Assembly (NCBI RefSeq): GCF_009183365.2
Contig: NZ_CP068230.1
Span: 3,749,001 to 3,813,000 of the forward strand
Origin: Shewanella algae
GTDB lineage: Bacteria > Pseudomonadota > Gammaproteobacteria > Enterobacterales > Shewanellaceae
Direction: 5' to 3'
DNA length: 64,000 nucleotides
The notes beneath the pieces are model-generated. The model worked only from the letters and a program-made list of their open reading frames with translations, was not told where the DNA came from and did not search any database. Both the position numbers and the translations under genes were made by a program. Below, piece by piece: positions 42,198 to 50,447 of this stretch (within the stretch, counting starts at the first letter, position 1; the number at the start of each line of letters is the position of its first letter).

Positions 42198-44297
42198 ATG
42201 AGAAAAGTACTCATTGGGGGATTGTGTGCCTCACTCATCGCAGGCCTATCTGCCTGTAATGACAAAACGGCTGAGACCCAGGCTGAAACAGCCAAACAGC
42301 CGGAAGTCGCCAAAACCGCAACTGCCACCGCCGTCAGCCAAGCTCTGGGCTCGGGGATTGAATTTGCCAACTTTGACAAGTCTGTTCGTCCTCAGGATGA
42401 CTTCTATACCTATGTCAACGGCGGCTGGATCAAGAACACAGAGATCCCGGCAGATCGCACCAGCACAGGCGCTTTCTATGATCTCAGGGAAAAATCCCGT
42501 GACGATGTCAAAGCCATTATTGAAGAAGTGGCGCAGAGCAAAGATCTCAAGCCCGGCAGCGACGAGCAAAAAGTGGCCGATCTTTACCGCTCCTTTATGG
42601 ACAGCGATACGCTCAACCAGTTGGGGATCAAGCCACTGGAGAGCGAGCTGGCAATCATAGATGCCATCAAAGACAAGCAAGCACTGGCGGCCTACTTCGG
42701 CAAGAGCCAAATTCTCGGTGGCGGCACGCCCATGGCCTTCTATATCGATGTCGATGCCAAGGACTCCAGCCGCTACGCCACCCATATCTGGCAATACGGC
42801 CTGAGCCTGCCGGAGAAAGACTATTACTTCAACGAAGGTGAGCGTTTCGTCAACATCCGCAAGGCCTTTGTTGAGCATATCGCCAAGATGTTCACCCTTG
42901 CCGGTTTTGCCGAGCCACAACAAAGCGCCGAAGCCATCATGAAGCTGGAAACCGCTATTGCTGCCAAGCATTGGGATGTGGTCGAAAGCCGTGACAGCAC
43001 CAAGACCTACAACAAATTTGAGGTCAAAGAACTGTCAACATTGGCGCCGGACATCGACTGGAACGCCTACCTGACTGCGCTTGGCGCCGACAAGCAAGCC
43101 GATATCATCATTAATCAGCCCAGCTTTATCGAAGGTCTGAACCAGATAGTCAAAGACACAGATCTGGCAACCTGGAAGACATATATGCGTTGGCAGCTGT
43201 TGACCCACTTCGCCTCAGATCTGAGCGAGCCGCTGGATAAAGAAAACTTCGAGTTCTTCGCCAAGACACTCAACGGTCAGCAAGAACAGGAACCTCGTTG
43301 GAAGCGCGGTGTAGCCAAGGTCAACAGCCTGCTGGGTGAAGTCGTGGGTAAAGTATACGTCAAGCGCCACTTCGCCCCTGAAGCCAAGGAGCGGATGGAG
43401 CATCTGGTGGAAAACCTGCGCGGTGCCTACGCCGACAGCATAGATGAACTGGAGTGGATGGGCGCAGACACCAAAGTCGCCGCCAAGGAAAAACTGGCCA
43501 AGTTCAACCCGAAAATCGGCTATCCCGACAAGTGGGAAGACTACAGCAAGCTGACTATCAAGGCTGACGACCTGGTCGGTAACGAGATCCGCGCCGGTGA
43601 AGTGGAACATCAGAAGCAACTGGCCAAGTTGGGCAGCCCCATAGACAAAGGCGAATGGCACATGACGCCACAAACCGTCAACGCCTACTACAACCCGACC
43701 ATGAACGAAATCGTGTTCCCGGCCGCCATCTTGCAGCCACCTTTCTTTAATATGGCTGCCGACGATGCCGTCAACTATGGTGGTATAGGTGCGGTTATCG
43801 GCCATGAGATGGGTCACGGCTTTGACGATCAGGGTGCCAAGTTCGACGGCGAAGGCAATATGCGCGACTGGTGGACCGAGCAGGATCTGAAAGAGTTTGC
43901 CGCCCGCGGCAAGGCGCTAATCGCCCAGTACGACGGCTACTATGTGTTTGACGACCTGCACGTTAACGGCAGTCTGACCCTGGGTGAAAACATCGGCGAT
44001 CTCTCTGGTGTCACCATAGCCTACAAGGCCTACAAAAAATCCTTGGCGGGCAAAGAGGCTCCGGTAATCGACGGTCTGAGCGGTGATGAACGCTTCTTCC
44101 TCGGATTCGCCCAAATCTGGCGCGCCAAGATCAAAGAGGAAGCCATGCGCAACCGAGTGGCCACAGATCCTCATTCACCGGCCAAGTTCCGCGCCATAGG
44201 TTCACTGTCCAATATGCCGCAGTTCTACAGCACATTTGACGTGAAGCCAGGTGACGGCATGTATATTGAACCGGCCCAGCGCGTAAAAATCTGGTAA
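42198..44297 (+). CDS. M13-family zinc metallopeptidase, lipoprotein (PepO-like)
   Basis: 699 aa from ATG 42198 (AAAGG upstream). Lipoprotein signal with LSAC lipobox (Cys near 19). The neprilysin/PepO zinc motif is VIGHEMGHGFDDQG, with the third ligand Glu in ENIGDLSG; NAYYNPTMNEIVFPAAILQPPFF is the substrate-binding segment and the protein ends in the family-typical VKIW. Likely degrades peptides in the periplasm or at the outer membrane. Single gene with a strong terminator. Confidence 0.95.
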   Translation: MRKVLIGGLCASLIAGLSACNDKTAETQAETAKQPEVAKTATATAVSQALGSGIEFANFDKSVRPQDDFYTYVNGGWIKNTEIPADRTSTGAFYDLREKSRDDVKAIIEEVAQSKDLKPGSDEQKVADLYRSFMDSDTLNQLGIKPLESELAIIDAIKDKQALAAYFGKSQILGGGTPMAFYIDVDAKDSSRYATHIWQYGLSLPEKDYYFNEGERFVNIRKAFVEHIAKMFTLAGFAEPQQSAEAIMKLETAIAAKHWDVVESRDSTKTYNKFEVKELSTLAPDIDWNAYLTALGADKQADIIINQPSFIEGLNQIVKDTDLATWKTYMRWQLLTHFASDLSEPLDKENFEFFAKTLNGQQEQEPRWKRGVAKVNSLLGEVVGKVYVKRHFAPEAKERMEHLVENLRGAYADSIDELEWMGADTKVAAKEKLAKFNPKIGYPDKWEDYSKLTIKADDLVGNEIRAGEVEHQKQLAKLGSPIDKGEWHMTPQTVNAYYNPTMNEIVFPAAILQPPFFNMAADDAVNYGGIGAVIGHEMGHGFDDQGAKFDGEGNMRDWWTEQDLKEFAARGKALIAQYDGYYVFDDLHVNGSLTLGENIGDLSGVTIAYKAYKKSLAGKEAPVIDGLSGDERFFLGFAQIWRAKIKEEAMRNRVATDPHSPAKFRAIGSLSNMPQFYSTFDVKPGDGMYIEPAQRVKIW

Positions 44298-44312
44298 TTT
44301 TACGCTTGCTCA

Positions 44313-44341
44313 GAAAGGCGCCTCAAGGCGCCTTTCTTTTT
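44313..44341 (+). terminator. Terminator after the M13 peptidase gene
   Basis: GAAAGGCGCC-TCAA-GGCGCCTTTC then TTTTT, 15 bp after the stop. Confidence 0.88.
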
Positions 44342-44439
44342 AGATGAATAAAGTTTCATTTGAGGTTCAGCAAGGGTTCAGAGCCAAGTGCTACATTGGA
44401 GTCAAAGCCACTTAGAAGTCATTCTGGATGCGAGGCCCC

Positions 44440-45222
44440 ATGACCCGATTATTCCGCACTTTCCTGGTTTTCCTGTTACTGCTTTCGGCGCGCACCGCCT
44501 ACGCTCAGCCTTCAGAATATGAAGCTGAACTGAGAGAAGACAGCAGTTACAGCCTGCGCCAAAACTCGGCCCTCCCATTCAATGCCCTCAAGAAACAAAG
44601 CTTCAGCGCCCCAAGGCAACCCGTCTCCAGCCTCAATGCCCTCTATCAGCAGGCACCTATGGCACAAAATGAACTGCACAGTCTCCTGTCACAGGTAGCC
44701 AATCAGAGCGAGACCGAGCTGCAACTGGCCAAAGTGAAAGAGCGTCAACGGGCCGAAGCCAAGGTGGCGCACAAGCTGAATAACGACCCTGCCGCCCTGA
44801 CAGATCTGGTGCGAGCCACCCTGATAGCCGACAGCCTTGATGATCTGCAGCTGGCCTTTGACAGCCTGAAGCAACAGGCCAATGTGCTGCAGGTCAAAGA
44901 CAGGTTTGCCCAGCCCAAGGCCTCCGGCTATCGGGATATCAACCTGCTGCTGCAACTGCCGAAAAGTGGCCTGATTGCCGAAGTCCAGTTGCACTTAAGG
45001 GAGATTGCCGCCATCAAAAACGGCGCCGAGCACCAAGTCTATGAAGCAGTGCAGGCGATGGAACATAAGGCTGCCCGCGAGCAAAGGCCGCTGAGCGAGC
45101 TGGAACTGGCCCGGATCCAGAAGCTGCGCCAGGAATCACACAAGCTGTACCACAAAGCCTGGTTGGGTTATAAACGCCAACAAACCCAGACTCTTGGCAT
45201 AGAAAATACCATAGTCGCCTGA
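44440..45222 (+). CDS. Exported protein with RelA/SpoT-like domain
   Basis: 260 aa from ATG 44440 (GAGG 4 nt upstream); an ATG at 44428 would add four residues. Signal peptide TRLFRTFLVFLLLLSARTAYA, cleaved after AYA. Residues about 100-202 follow the RelA/SpoT nucleotidyltransferase pattern: RAEAKV, TDLVRATLIADSLDDL (121-136), KDRFAQPKASGYRDINL (153-169), AEVQLHLREI (180-189) and HQVYE (198-202). The Asp that binds Mg in classical (p)ppGpp synthetases is not in its usual place relative to the Arg. The C-terminus is a charged helical region. Export of such a domain is unusual. The SMI1/KNR4 gene follows after 68 bp. Function is open: toxin, degenerate binding domain or surface protein. Confidence 0.6.
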   Translation: MTRLFRTFLVFLLLLSARTAYAQPSEYEAELREDSSYSLRQNSALPFNALKKQSFSAPRQPVSSLNALYQQAPMAQNELHSLLSQVANQSETELQLAKVKERQRAEAKVAHKLNNDPAALTDLVRATLIADSLDDLQLAFDSLKQQANVLQVKDRFAQPKASGYRDINLLLQLPKSGLIAEVQLHLREIAAIKNGAEHQVYEAVQAMEHKAAREQRPLSELELARIQKLRQESHKLYHKAWLGYKRQQTQTLGIENTIVA

Positions 45223-45290
45223 CAAAGCTTGTCAGCGGCCAACAAGCCGCTATACTCCAGCGCATTGACCCTCGGCCAAAGCGTAAAATC

Positions 45291-45695
45291 ATGCATGAAA
45301 TCATAGAGCAACTGCAGGAACTGTCAGAGCAGGTTCCCGTACCGCTGGATCTGCCCGGCTTTGACGATCTGGTGGATATCGAAGAGCAGATACTCATCCC
45401 TCTGCCTGCGGAGCTGAAAGAATATCTGCTGCATGTCAGTGATGTTATCTATGGCAGCCTGGAGCCTGTGACCGCTGCCGATCCCCACTCCCACACCTAT
45501 CTGCCGGAAGTGACCTCCTATGCCTGGTCGCTGGGAATGCCCAGAGATCTGATTGCCATCTGCCAAACCGGTGATGACTTTTACTGCATAGATCAGGAAG
45601 GTGTGGTCTACTTCTGGAACCAGGACGGCCTGGATGAAGAAGATTGCTGGGAGTCATTCTGGCAATGGGTCGAAGACGTCTGGCTGCAAAGCTGA
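45291..45695 (+). CDS. SMI1/KNR4 (SUKH) family protein
   Basis: 134 aa, cytoplasmic. SUKH pattern: a first helix (IEQLQELSEQ), LPAELKEYLLHVSDVIYG, a central LPEVTSYAWSLGMPRDLIAIC, then DDFYCIDQEGVVYFWNQDG and a C-terminal ESFWQWVEDVWL. SUKH proteins frequently act as immunity proteins beside toxins, but also occur as stand-alone housekeeping proteins. It lies 68 bp after the exported RelA/SpoT-like gene, on the same strand. Confidence 0.85.
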   Translation: MHEIIEQLQELSEQVPVPLDLPGFDDLVDIEEQILIPLPAELKEYLLHVSDVIYGSLEPVTAADPHSHTYLPEVTSYAWSLGMPRDLIAICQTGDDFYCIDQEGVVYFWNQDGLDEEDCWESFWQWVEDVWLQS

Positions 45696-45755
45696 CACAG
45701 GTCGGCATTCCCTAGGCGCCCCGCCATCAGACACATAGAAAAAACAGGAAGCATT

Positions 45756-46259
45756 ATGTCCAAACAATATCCGCTCAACGCCATCGAATTTCAGTGCCTG
45801 CGCCAATCTCTTGGCTTGGGTACCGCCCAGGCCGCCGAGTTGCTGAAAGTCGATGAAGCCGAGTTGCTCTCCTGGGAAACGGGCGAGGCGCAGGTAAGCG
45901 AACTGGCCCAGAAAAAACTGCTGGAAATCGACGATATTATCGAAATGCAGGTGCTGAACACCTGTGATGGTATCGAGGCCATGTTCAAGAAAGAACCCAA
46001 GCGCCGTTTGGCCTTTGTGGTTTATCCCACCCAGGCGATTTACATCCAGTACAACCCTGAGTTTTTAAGCTCGTTGCCACTCACTGAGCTGTACAACACC
46101 GCCGCCTGGCGGATCAAGAAAGAATGCAAACTGGTGCTGGAAGTGGATATCAGCCTGGTGCCATTGGATGTGGAATCCTACAAGGCCTTCAGAGAGCAGC
46201 AAGGCGGGCTGGGTGAGAGCCGCGAAAGCCGCGCCAAGTGGGCGGCCGCGCAGCTCTGA
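45756..46259 (+). CDS. DUF4447/YdiL-type helix-turn-helix protein
   Basis: 167 aa. The N-terminal Xre-like HTH (NAIEFQCLRQSLGLGTAQAAELLKVDEAELLSWETG) is joined to a conserved C-terminal domain (LEIDDIIEMQVLNTCDGIEA, RLAFVVYPTQAIYIQYNPEFLSSLPL). Resembles DUF4447/DUF1870-type proteins found in Shewanella and its relatives. 60 bp after the SUKH gene, same strand. Target and role unknown. Confidence 0.7.
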   Translation: MSKQYPLNAIEFQCLRQSLGLGTAQAAELLKVDEAELLSWETGEAQVSELAQKKLLEIDDIIEMQVLNTCDGIEAMFKKEPKRRLAFVVYPTQAIYIQYNPEFLSSLPLTELYNTAAWRIKKECKLVLEVDISLVPLDVESYKAFREQQGGLGESRESRAKWAAAQL

Positions 46260-46305
46260 AATATCACGGCCCTGAAATACCGCGGCTTTGAAACCAGAGT
46301 TTGAA

Positions 46306-46932
46306 TTAATCAGTTAAATTGGCGCTGGCTTTGTCCAGCGCCTTTTTCATGGCCGGACGCAGGTTAAGCCTGTCTCGGTAAGCCGCCAGTTTGGGCGGGA
46401 TCTGTTGCTCAAAAATGGTGGCCCAGTTCAGGGTATGGGCCAGCAGTATATCGGCCACAATCAATTCATCACCGAGCAAAAATGGGCTATCAGGCAGCCA
46501 CTGCTCGGCAATGGCCGCGGCCTTGTTGAACTCCCATACGGCCGTGGCTTGAATCGCCGCCACCCGCTGCTCCTCCGGCAAGGCAAACCTGTGCTTGCCC
46601 ATGGTCCATAACGGCTGCTCCAACTCGGTTATCACAAAGCTCAACCATTGATGATGATGCCCGGAGGCTGCCGTGCCTGGCTTGGGCAACAAACGCCCCT
46701 CACCGTAACGCTCGGCCAGATAGAGCATAATGGCCGCCGATTCGGTCAATACCAGACCGTCATCCTCGAGCACGGGGATTTTGCCGCAGGGATTAAGCGC
46801 CAGGAACTCAGGAGTGCGGTTCTGCTGCTTGGCCATATCAACAAAGTGAAACTCCCAGGGCAGTTCCAGCTCTTCCAACAACCAGGAAACCCGCAGCGCC
46901 CTGCTTCGCGGCGTGCCATAGAGTCGCTTTCC
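46306..46932 (-). pseudogene. Glutathione S-transferase-like gene without a normal start codon
   Basis: The frame from 46932 to the stop at 46306 encodes a GST: LYGTPRSRALRVSWLLEELELPWEF (N-terminal thioredoxin-fold helix), NPCGKIPVLEDDGLVLTESAAI (cis-Pro and Glu-Ser glutathione contacts), and an all-helical C-terminal domain with PFLLGDELIVADILLAHTL. In-frame codons between the TAA at 46935 and the fold start contain no ATG, GTG or TTG. The first canonical alternative is TTG 46881, which removes beta1 and most of helix 1. It may be a recent pseudogene, use a rare start (CTG 46896), or contain a sequence error. Confidence 0.75.
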
Positions 46933-46982
46933 TTAAATTGCCCTGTCGCCATAAGCAATGGCTAACGCAGGTATGGTGGCAG

Positions 46983-47002
46983 AAAAGGCGCCCGCAGGCG
47001 CC
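46983..47002 (-). terminator. Terminator of the TonB-dependent receptor gene
   Basis: GGCGCC-TGCG-GGCGCC followed by TTTT on the minus strand, about 150 bp beyond the receptor stop. The rest of 46936-47151 holds no gene. Confidence 0.55.
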
Positions 47003-47151
47003 ATGATGATAAGGTCAACAACAACAAGATACTCCCACTGCCTCAAGCTTGTCACTCTGTCCTTATTTCTCGGCTCTTATCTCTCACCTCTTATCTCAAC
47101 TCTCCAGCATCCGACCCTTGCCAGTTTGCCATCAAGGGCCGGGGGGCTGCC

Positions 47152-49734
47152 TCAGAAGTTAAGACTGACCTTGGTGTAGATGAAACGGCCTCTGGGATTA
47201 TGCACAGACATCACATAGCCATAGAGATCCGCATCGCCATCGCCTATGGCAAACGGCGGCTCTTCATCCAACAGGTTGTTGACCCCGAGCGTCCACTTGA
47301 ACATCTCGTTGAAACGGTAGGAAGCCTGCAAGTCCACCAGGAACTGGGCATCCACCATACGTGACTTGTTCTCGGTAAAGTCGAGGGCGCCGTCGAAGTT
47401 GATGTCCGGCGTATCTTCAAATTCGCCTATGTAGCTGACATTGAGGTTGGCGGCAAAGTCGCCCATGGTCCAGTTAGTGCTGGCCAGCCAGCGGTACTGG
47501 GGATACTCATACTCGCCGGTATAATCCAGGCCGTCCTTTTCAAACTTGTCCAGATAGCTCCACTCAAGACCAAACTTGAGATCGCCATAGCTGTCCAGTT
47601 CCAGACCGTAGTGAGCCGAGATATCCAGGCCCTGTGCCTCCTGGGAGCTTAAGTTAACAAAGCTTGAGTGAATCACATCAAGCACCCCGAGCGGCTCGCC
47701 ACCGGCGGGGGGCAGGCGCACACAGATAGCGCTGTTTTGATCATTACAGTTGGCGGCATAGATATCGCCCAGTGGCTGCTCGTCTATCTTGTTGTCCTGG
47801 GTGATGTTCCAGATATCGAAGCCGATATCGAACTTCTGGCTCGGCGCCCAGATCATGCCTATGTTCCAGGTTTCCGACTCCTCGGCATCCAGATCCGGGT
47901 TACCGGCAAATACCGTGTTGTAATCCAGCACCTCACAGTCGGCCTCTGAGATACCCTGAGCGGCGCAGGCATAGGTATCTTTAAAGAAGTTACTCTTTTC
48001 CGAAGGGCCCAGGCCTATCTGGGCCAGCGATGGCGCCCGGAACCCCTGGGCCCAGGAGGCGCGCATGCTCAAGTCTTCTGTCATGCCCCAATGGAACGCC
48101 ACCTTGGGATTGGTGGTGGAGCCAAAATCGCTGTAGTGATCGTAGCGCCCCGCCAGTTGCAGCTCGAAGCTGTCGGTCACCGGAATGGAAAACTCCAGGT
48201 AGGCGGCATACTGATCACGCTCGGCCGCGGCGGAAACCGCTTCAGTCCCGAAGATAAGCCCGCGCTGGAACTGCTCATCGGGCACATCGCTGACATCCTC
48301 TTCACGATATTCCATCCCGGCGGCCAGCATGATATCCCTGTCTGCCAGGGTAAAGGCATGCCCCGAAATGCTGGCATCATAGGCGGTAATATGTGACTTG
48401 CCCTGACGCACCAGACTGGTGGTAATGGCATCTATCACTTCGGGTGAGTTGATGGTGCCGCCAAAGGGGTTGTAGTTGCCGAGATTGATTTGCTCCTGCA
48501 GATAGTCCACCCGCACCCAGCCCTGGCTGCGATCCCCTGTCTGGGTCGACTCACTGCGCCCCTTTTGGGCCGAGACTTCCCAGTCCCACTCCTTGAAGCT
48601 GCCGCGCAGACCGGCCACCAATCTCAAGCTGTCGGACTCGATATCCCAGCGGCGGGGACCGGCATCCACTGTGCGGAAGCGGCCTATGTCGATGTCCTGA
48701 CCAAAAGGATTGTTGGGATGTGAACCGGGAACCGTCAAACCTGCGGTTTCACCCAGCGGTGTGGCGGCACCACCGGCCTTGGAGGTATTGTGCTGAGCCG
48801 CCAGCTCCAAAAAGGCAGTCAGTGAGTCACTCAGGTGATACTCAAACTGACCTATGGCGCCTATGCGCTCGGCCTCGGGGATCACCAAGTTATAGGGGCC
48901 ATAATCGAACAGGCAGCTGCCGCTCGATGTGGCGGAATCGGCCGGACAAGCCGGATCTATGGTCTTGACGCCATTGACATAGAAATACCCCGGAAAACCC
49001 CGGGAAGAACGGAAATCCTCCCCGCCCCAGGGCGACTGATTGGCGGTACCAAACTGCCCCATCTCATCGGCACTCAGGGTCGAGTTGCTGAAATAATCCA
49101 GGATCACAGACGCGCTGCCCTTGTCACTCATGGTGCCCCACACCAGACTGGCGGTCTTTTCGTTGTAATTGGGGCCATCTGTGGCGCCATAGCCGAGATT
49201 GACTTCAATGCCTTCGATGTTTTTCCTCAGCACTATGTTGACCACCCCGGCGATGGCATCCGAGCCATAGATGGCCGAGGCGCCGTCCTTGAGTATATCT
49301 ATCCGCTCAATGGCCGATACGGGAATGCTGTTGATATCGACAAAAGAATTGCTGACCCCTTCGGCAAAGGCACTGATGGAAACCCGGCGACCATTGATCA
49401 GCACCAGGGTCGCATCCGGCCCCATGCCACGCAGGCTGATGGCGGCGGCACCGTTGGCGGTAGAGTCCTGGCTGTTACCGCGGGTGGAGAAAGTGCCGGC
49501 CCCGGCCGCCGGCATCCTTTCCAGCAACTGTTGCAGGTTGTCATAGCCCATGTTGGCAATATCTTCTTTGCCTATGGATTGAATGGGCGATGGGCCTTCC
49601 ATATCGGTACGTTTGATCCGCGAGCCTGTGACTTCGATGCGCTCCACAGACTCCTCGGCCGCGAAGGATTCACCGGCAGAGGTCAAGGCAAGTGCCACGG
49701 CGCAGGCACTCAGGGTGAGGTGAGGTCTGTTCAT
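47152..49734 (-). CDS. TonB-dependent outer-membrane receptor
   Basis: 860 aa from ATG 49734; the ATG at 49740 is only 1-2 nt after AGGG, whereas 49734 has normal spacing. Signal peptide NRPHLTLSACAVALALTSAGESFAA, a TonB box-like VERIEVTGSRIKR, plug domain with GYDNLQQLLERMPA, RGMGPDATLVLINGRRV and SAIERIDILKDGASAIYGSDAIAGVVN, then a 22-stranded barrel ending GRFIYTKVSLNF. Resembles the Shewanella/Caulobacter plug subtype that imports large molecules. No Fur box was seen in the promoter region. Substrate unknown. Confidence 0.95.
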   Translation of the reverse strand: MNRPHLTLSACAVALALTSAGESFAAEESVERIEVTGSRIKRTDMEGPSPIQSIGKEDIANMGYDNLQQLLERMPAAGAGTFSTRGNSQDSTANGAAAISLRGMGPDATLVLINGRRVSISAFAEGVSNSFVDINSIPVSAIERIDILKDGASAIYGSDAIAGVVNIVLRKNIEGIEVNLGYGATDGPNYNEKTASLVWGTMSDKGSASVILDYFSNSTLSADEMGQFGTANQSPWGGEDFRSSRGFPGYFYVNGVKTIDPACPADSATSSGSCLFDYGPYNLVIPEAERIGAIGQFEYHLSDSLTAFLELAAQHNTSKAGGAATPLGETAGLTVPGSHPNNPFGQDIDIGRFRTVDAGPRRWDIESDSLRLVAGLRGSFKEWDWEVSAQKGRSESTQTGDRSQGWVRVDYLQEQINLGNYNPFGGTINSPEVIDAITTSLVRQGKSHITAYDASISGHAFTLADRDIMLAAGMEYREEDVSDVPDEQFQRGLIFGTEAVSAAAERDQYAAYLEFSIPVTDSFELQLAGRYDHYSDFGSTTNPKVAFHWGMTEDLSMRASWAQGFRAPSLAQIGLGPSEKSNFFKDTYACAAQGISEADCEVLDYNTVFAGNPDLDAEESETWNIGMIWAPSQKFDIGFDIWNITQDNKIDEQPLGDIYAANCNDQNSAICVRLPPAGGEPLGVLDVIHSSFVNLSSQEAQGLDISAHYGLELDSYGDLKFGLEWSYLDKFEKDGLDYTGEYEYPQYRWLASTNWTMGDFAANLNVSYIGEFEDTPDINFDGALDFTENKSRMVDAQFLVDLQASYRFNEMFKWTLGVNNLLDEEPPFAIGDGDADLYGYVMSVHNPRGRFIYTKVSLNF

Positions 49735-49754
49735 AATCATCCCTAATTTCTTCA

Positions 49755-49775
49755 GTTGTTTTTTGGAAAAACAAC
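49755..49775. repeat. Palindrome in the receptor promoter region
   Basis: GTTGTTTTTTGGAAAAACAAC, near-perfect inverted repeat with 9-bp arms, 21 bp upstream of the receptor start. Possible operator; the binding protein is unknown. Confidence 0.4.
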
Positions 49776-49901
49776 CACGACTACAAACTTCCGTGTTGTC
49801 ATATTTTTATAACATTTACCAATTCAACTTAAACTCTTTAATATCTAAAGTCAATGCCTCTAACTGGGGTAAATTTGATTTTACTGATATAGGAAGTCGC
49901 C

Positions 49902-50447
49902 ATGCCCACAGCCGCCGCGCCACTGCTTCAGGCCCGCTTTGCCGATAATCTCGGACTCTATTGGTTGATGTCTGGTGTGTTCACTCTCTGCCTCAGTATT
50001 GTCGGCATTCCCTTGTTGCTGCTATGGCTGCCCATTGGCTTGTGGGGCACACGCCGCTATATCGCCAACATGAGCGCCGAGCTGACCGAACGTAAGCTAG
50101 TAGTGCGCCGCGGCCTGCTGACCCGTACCGAAAATACTGTGCCCTTGGATAAAATCACCGACATGGCGCTTATTCAGGGGCCATTGATGCGCCTGTTCGG
50201 TCTGAAGAAACTCAAGGTGGAAACCGCCGGACAATCCGGCAATGACGCCCTGATAAGCCTGGTTGGCATAGTCGATGCCGACGGATTTCGCGCCGCTGTG
50301 CTGGCACAAAAAGAGCGTTTGGATCACAAGGAGCCAAGCTCAAATGGACAGGACAGCAACCATGAGCAACTGATGTTACTCAGGGAGATCCGCTCCTCAC
50401 TGGTCAATATCGAATCCTTACTGGCCCGGGAAAAGAGCTCGCCATGA
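49902..50447 (+). CDS. Membrane protein with bacterial PH domain (YdbS-like)
   Basis: 181 aa. Two TM helices near the N-terminus (LYWLMSGVFTLCLSIVGIPLLLL about 20-42), then one bPH2 domain (LTERKLVVRRGLLTRTENTVPLDKITDMALIQGPLMRLFGLKKLKVETAG). Ends with a charged helical tail. It overlaps the Nramp gene by 4 bp, so the two are translationally coupled. Function unknown; YdbS-like proteins are envelope-associated. Confidence 0.85.
   Translation: MPTAAAPLLQARFADNLGLYWLMSGVFTLCLSIVGIPLLLLWLPIGLWGTRRYIANMSAELTERKLVVRRGLLTRTENTVPLDKITDMALIQGPLMRLFGLKKLKVETAGQSGNDALISLVGIVDADGFRAAVLAQKERLDHKEPSSNGQDSNHEQLMLLREIRSSLVNIESLLAREKSSP

Noticed and set aside
48835..49746. 303-codon open frame antisense to the TonB-dependent receptor
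   Set aside because: The receptor is intact in plug and barrel; the antisense product is low-complexity G/H/R-rich.
49741..49901. Fur box upstream of the TonB-dependent receptor
   Set aside because: No GATAATGATAATC-like 19-mer; only an unrelated GTTGTTTTT palindrome.
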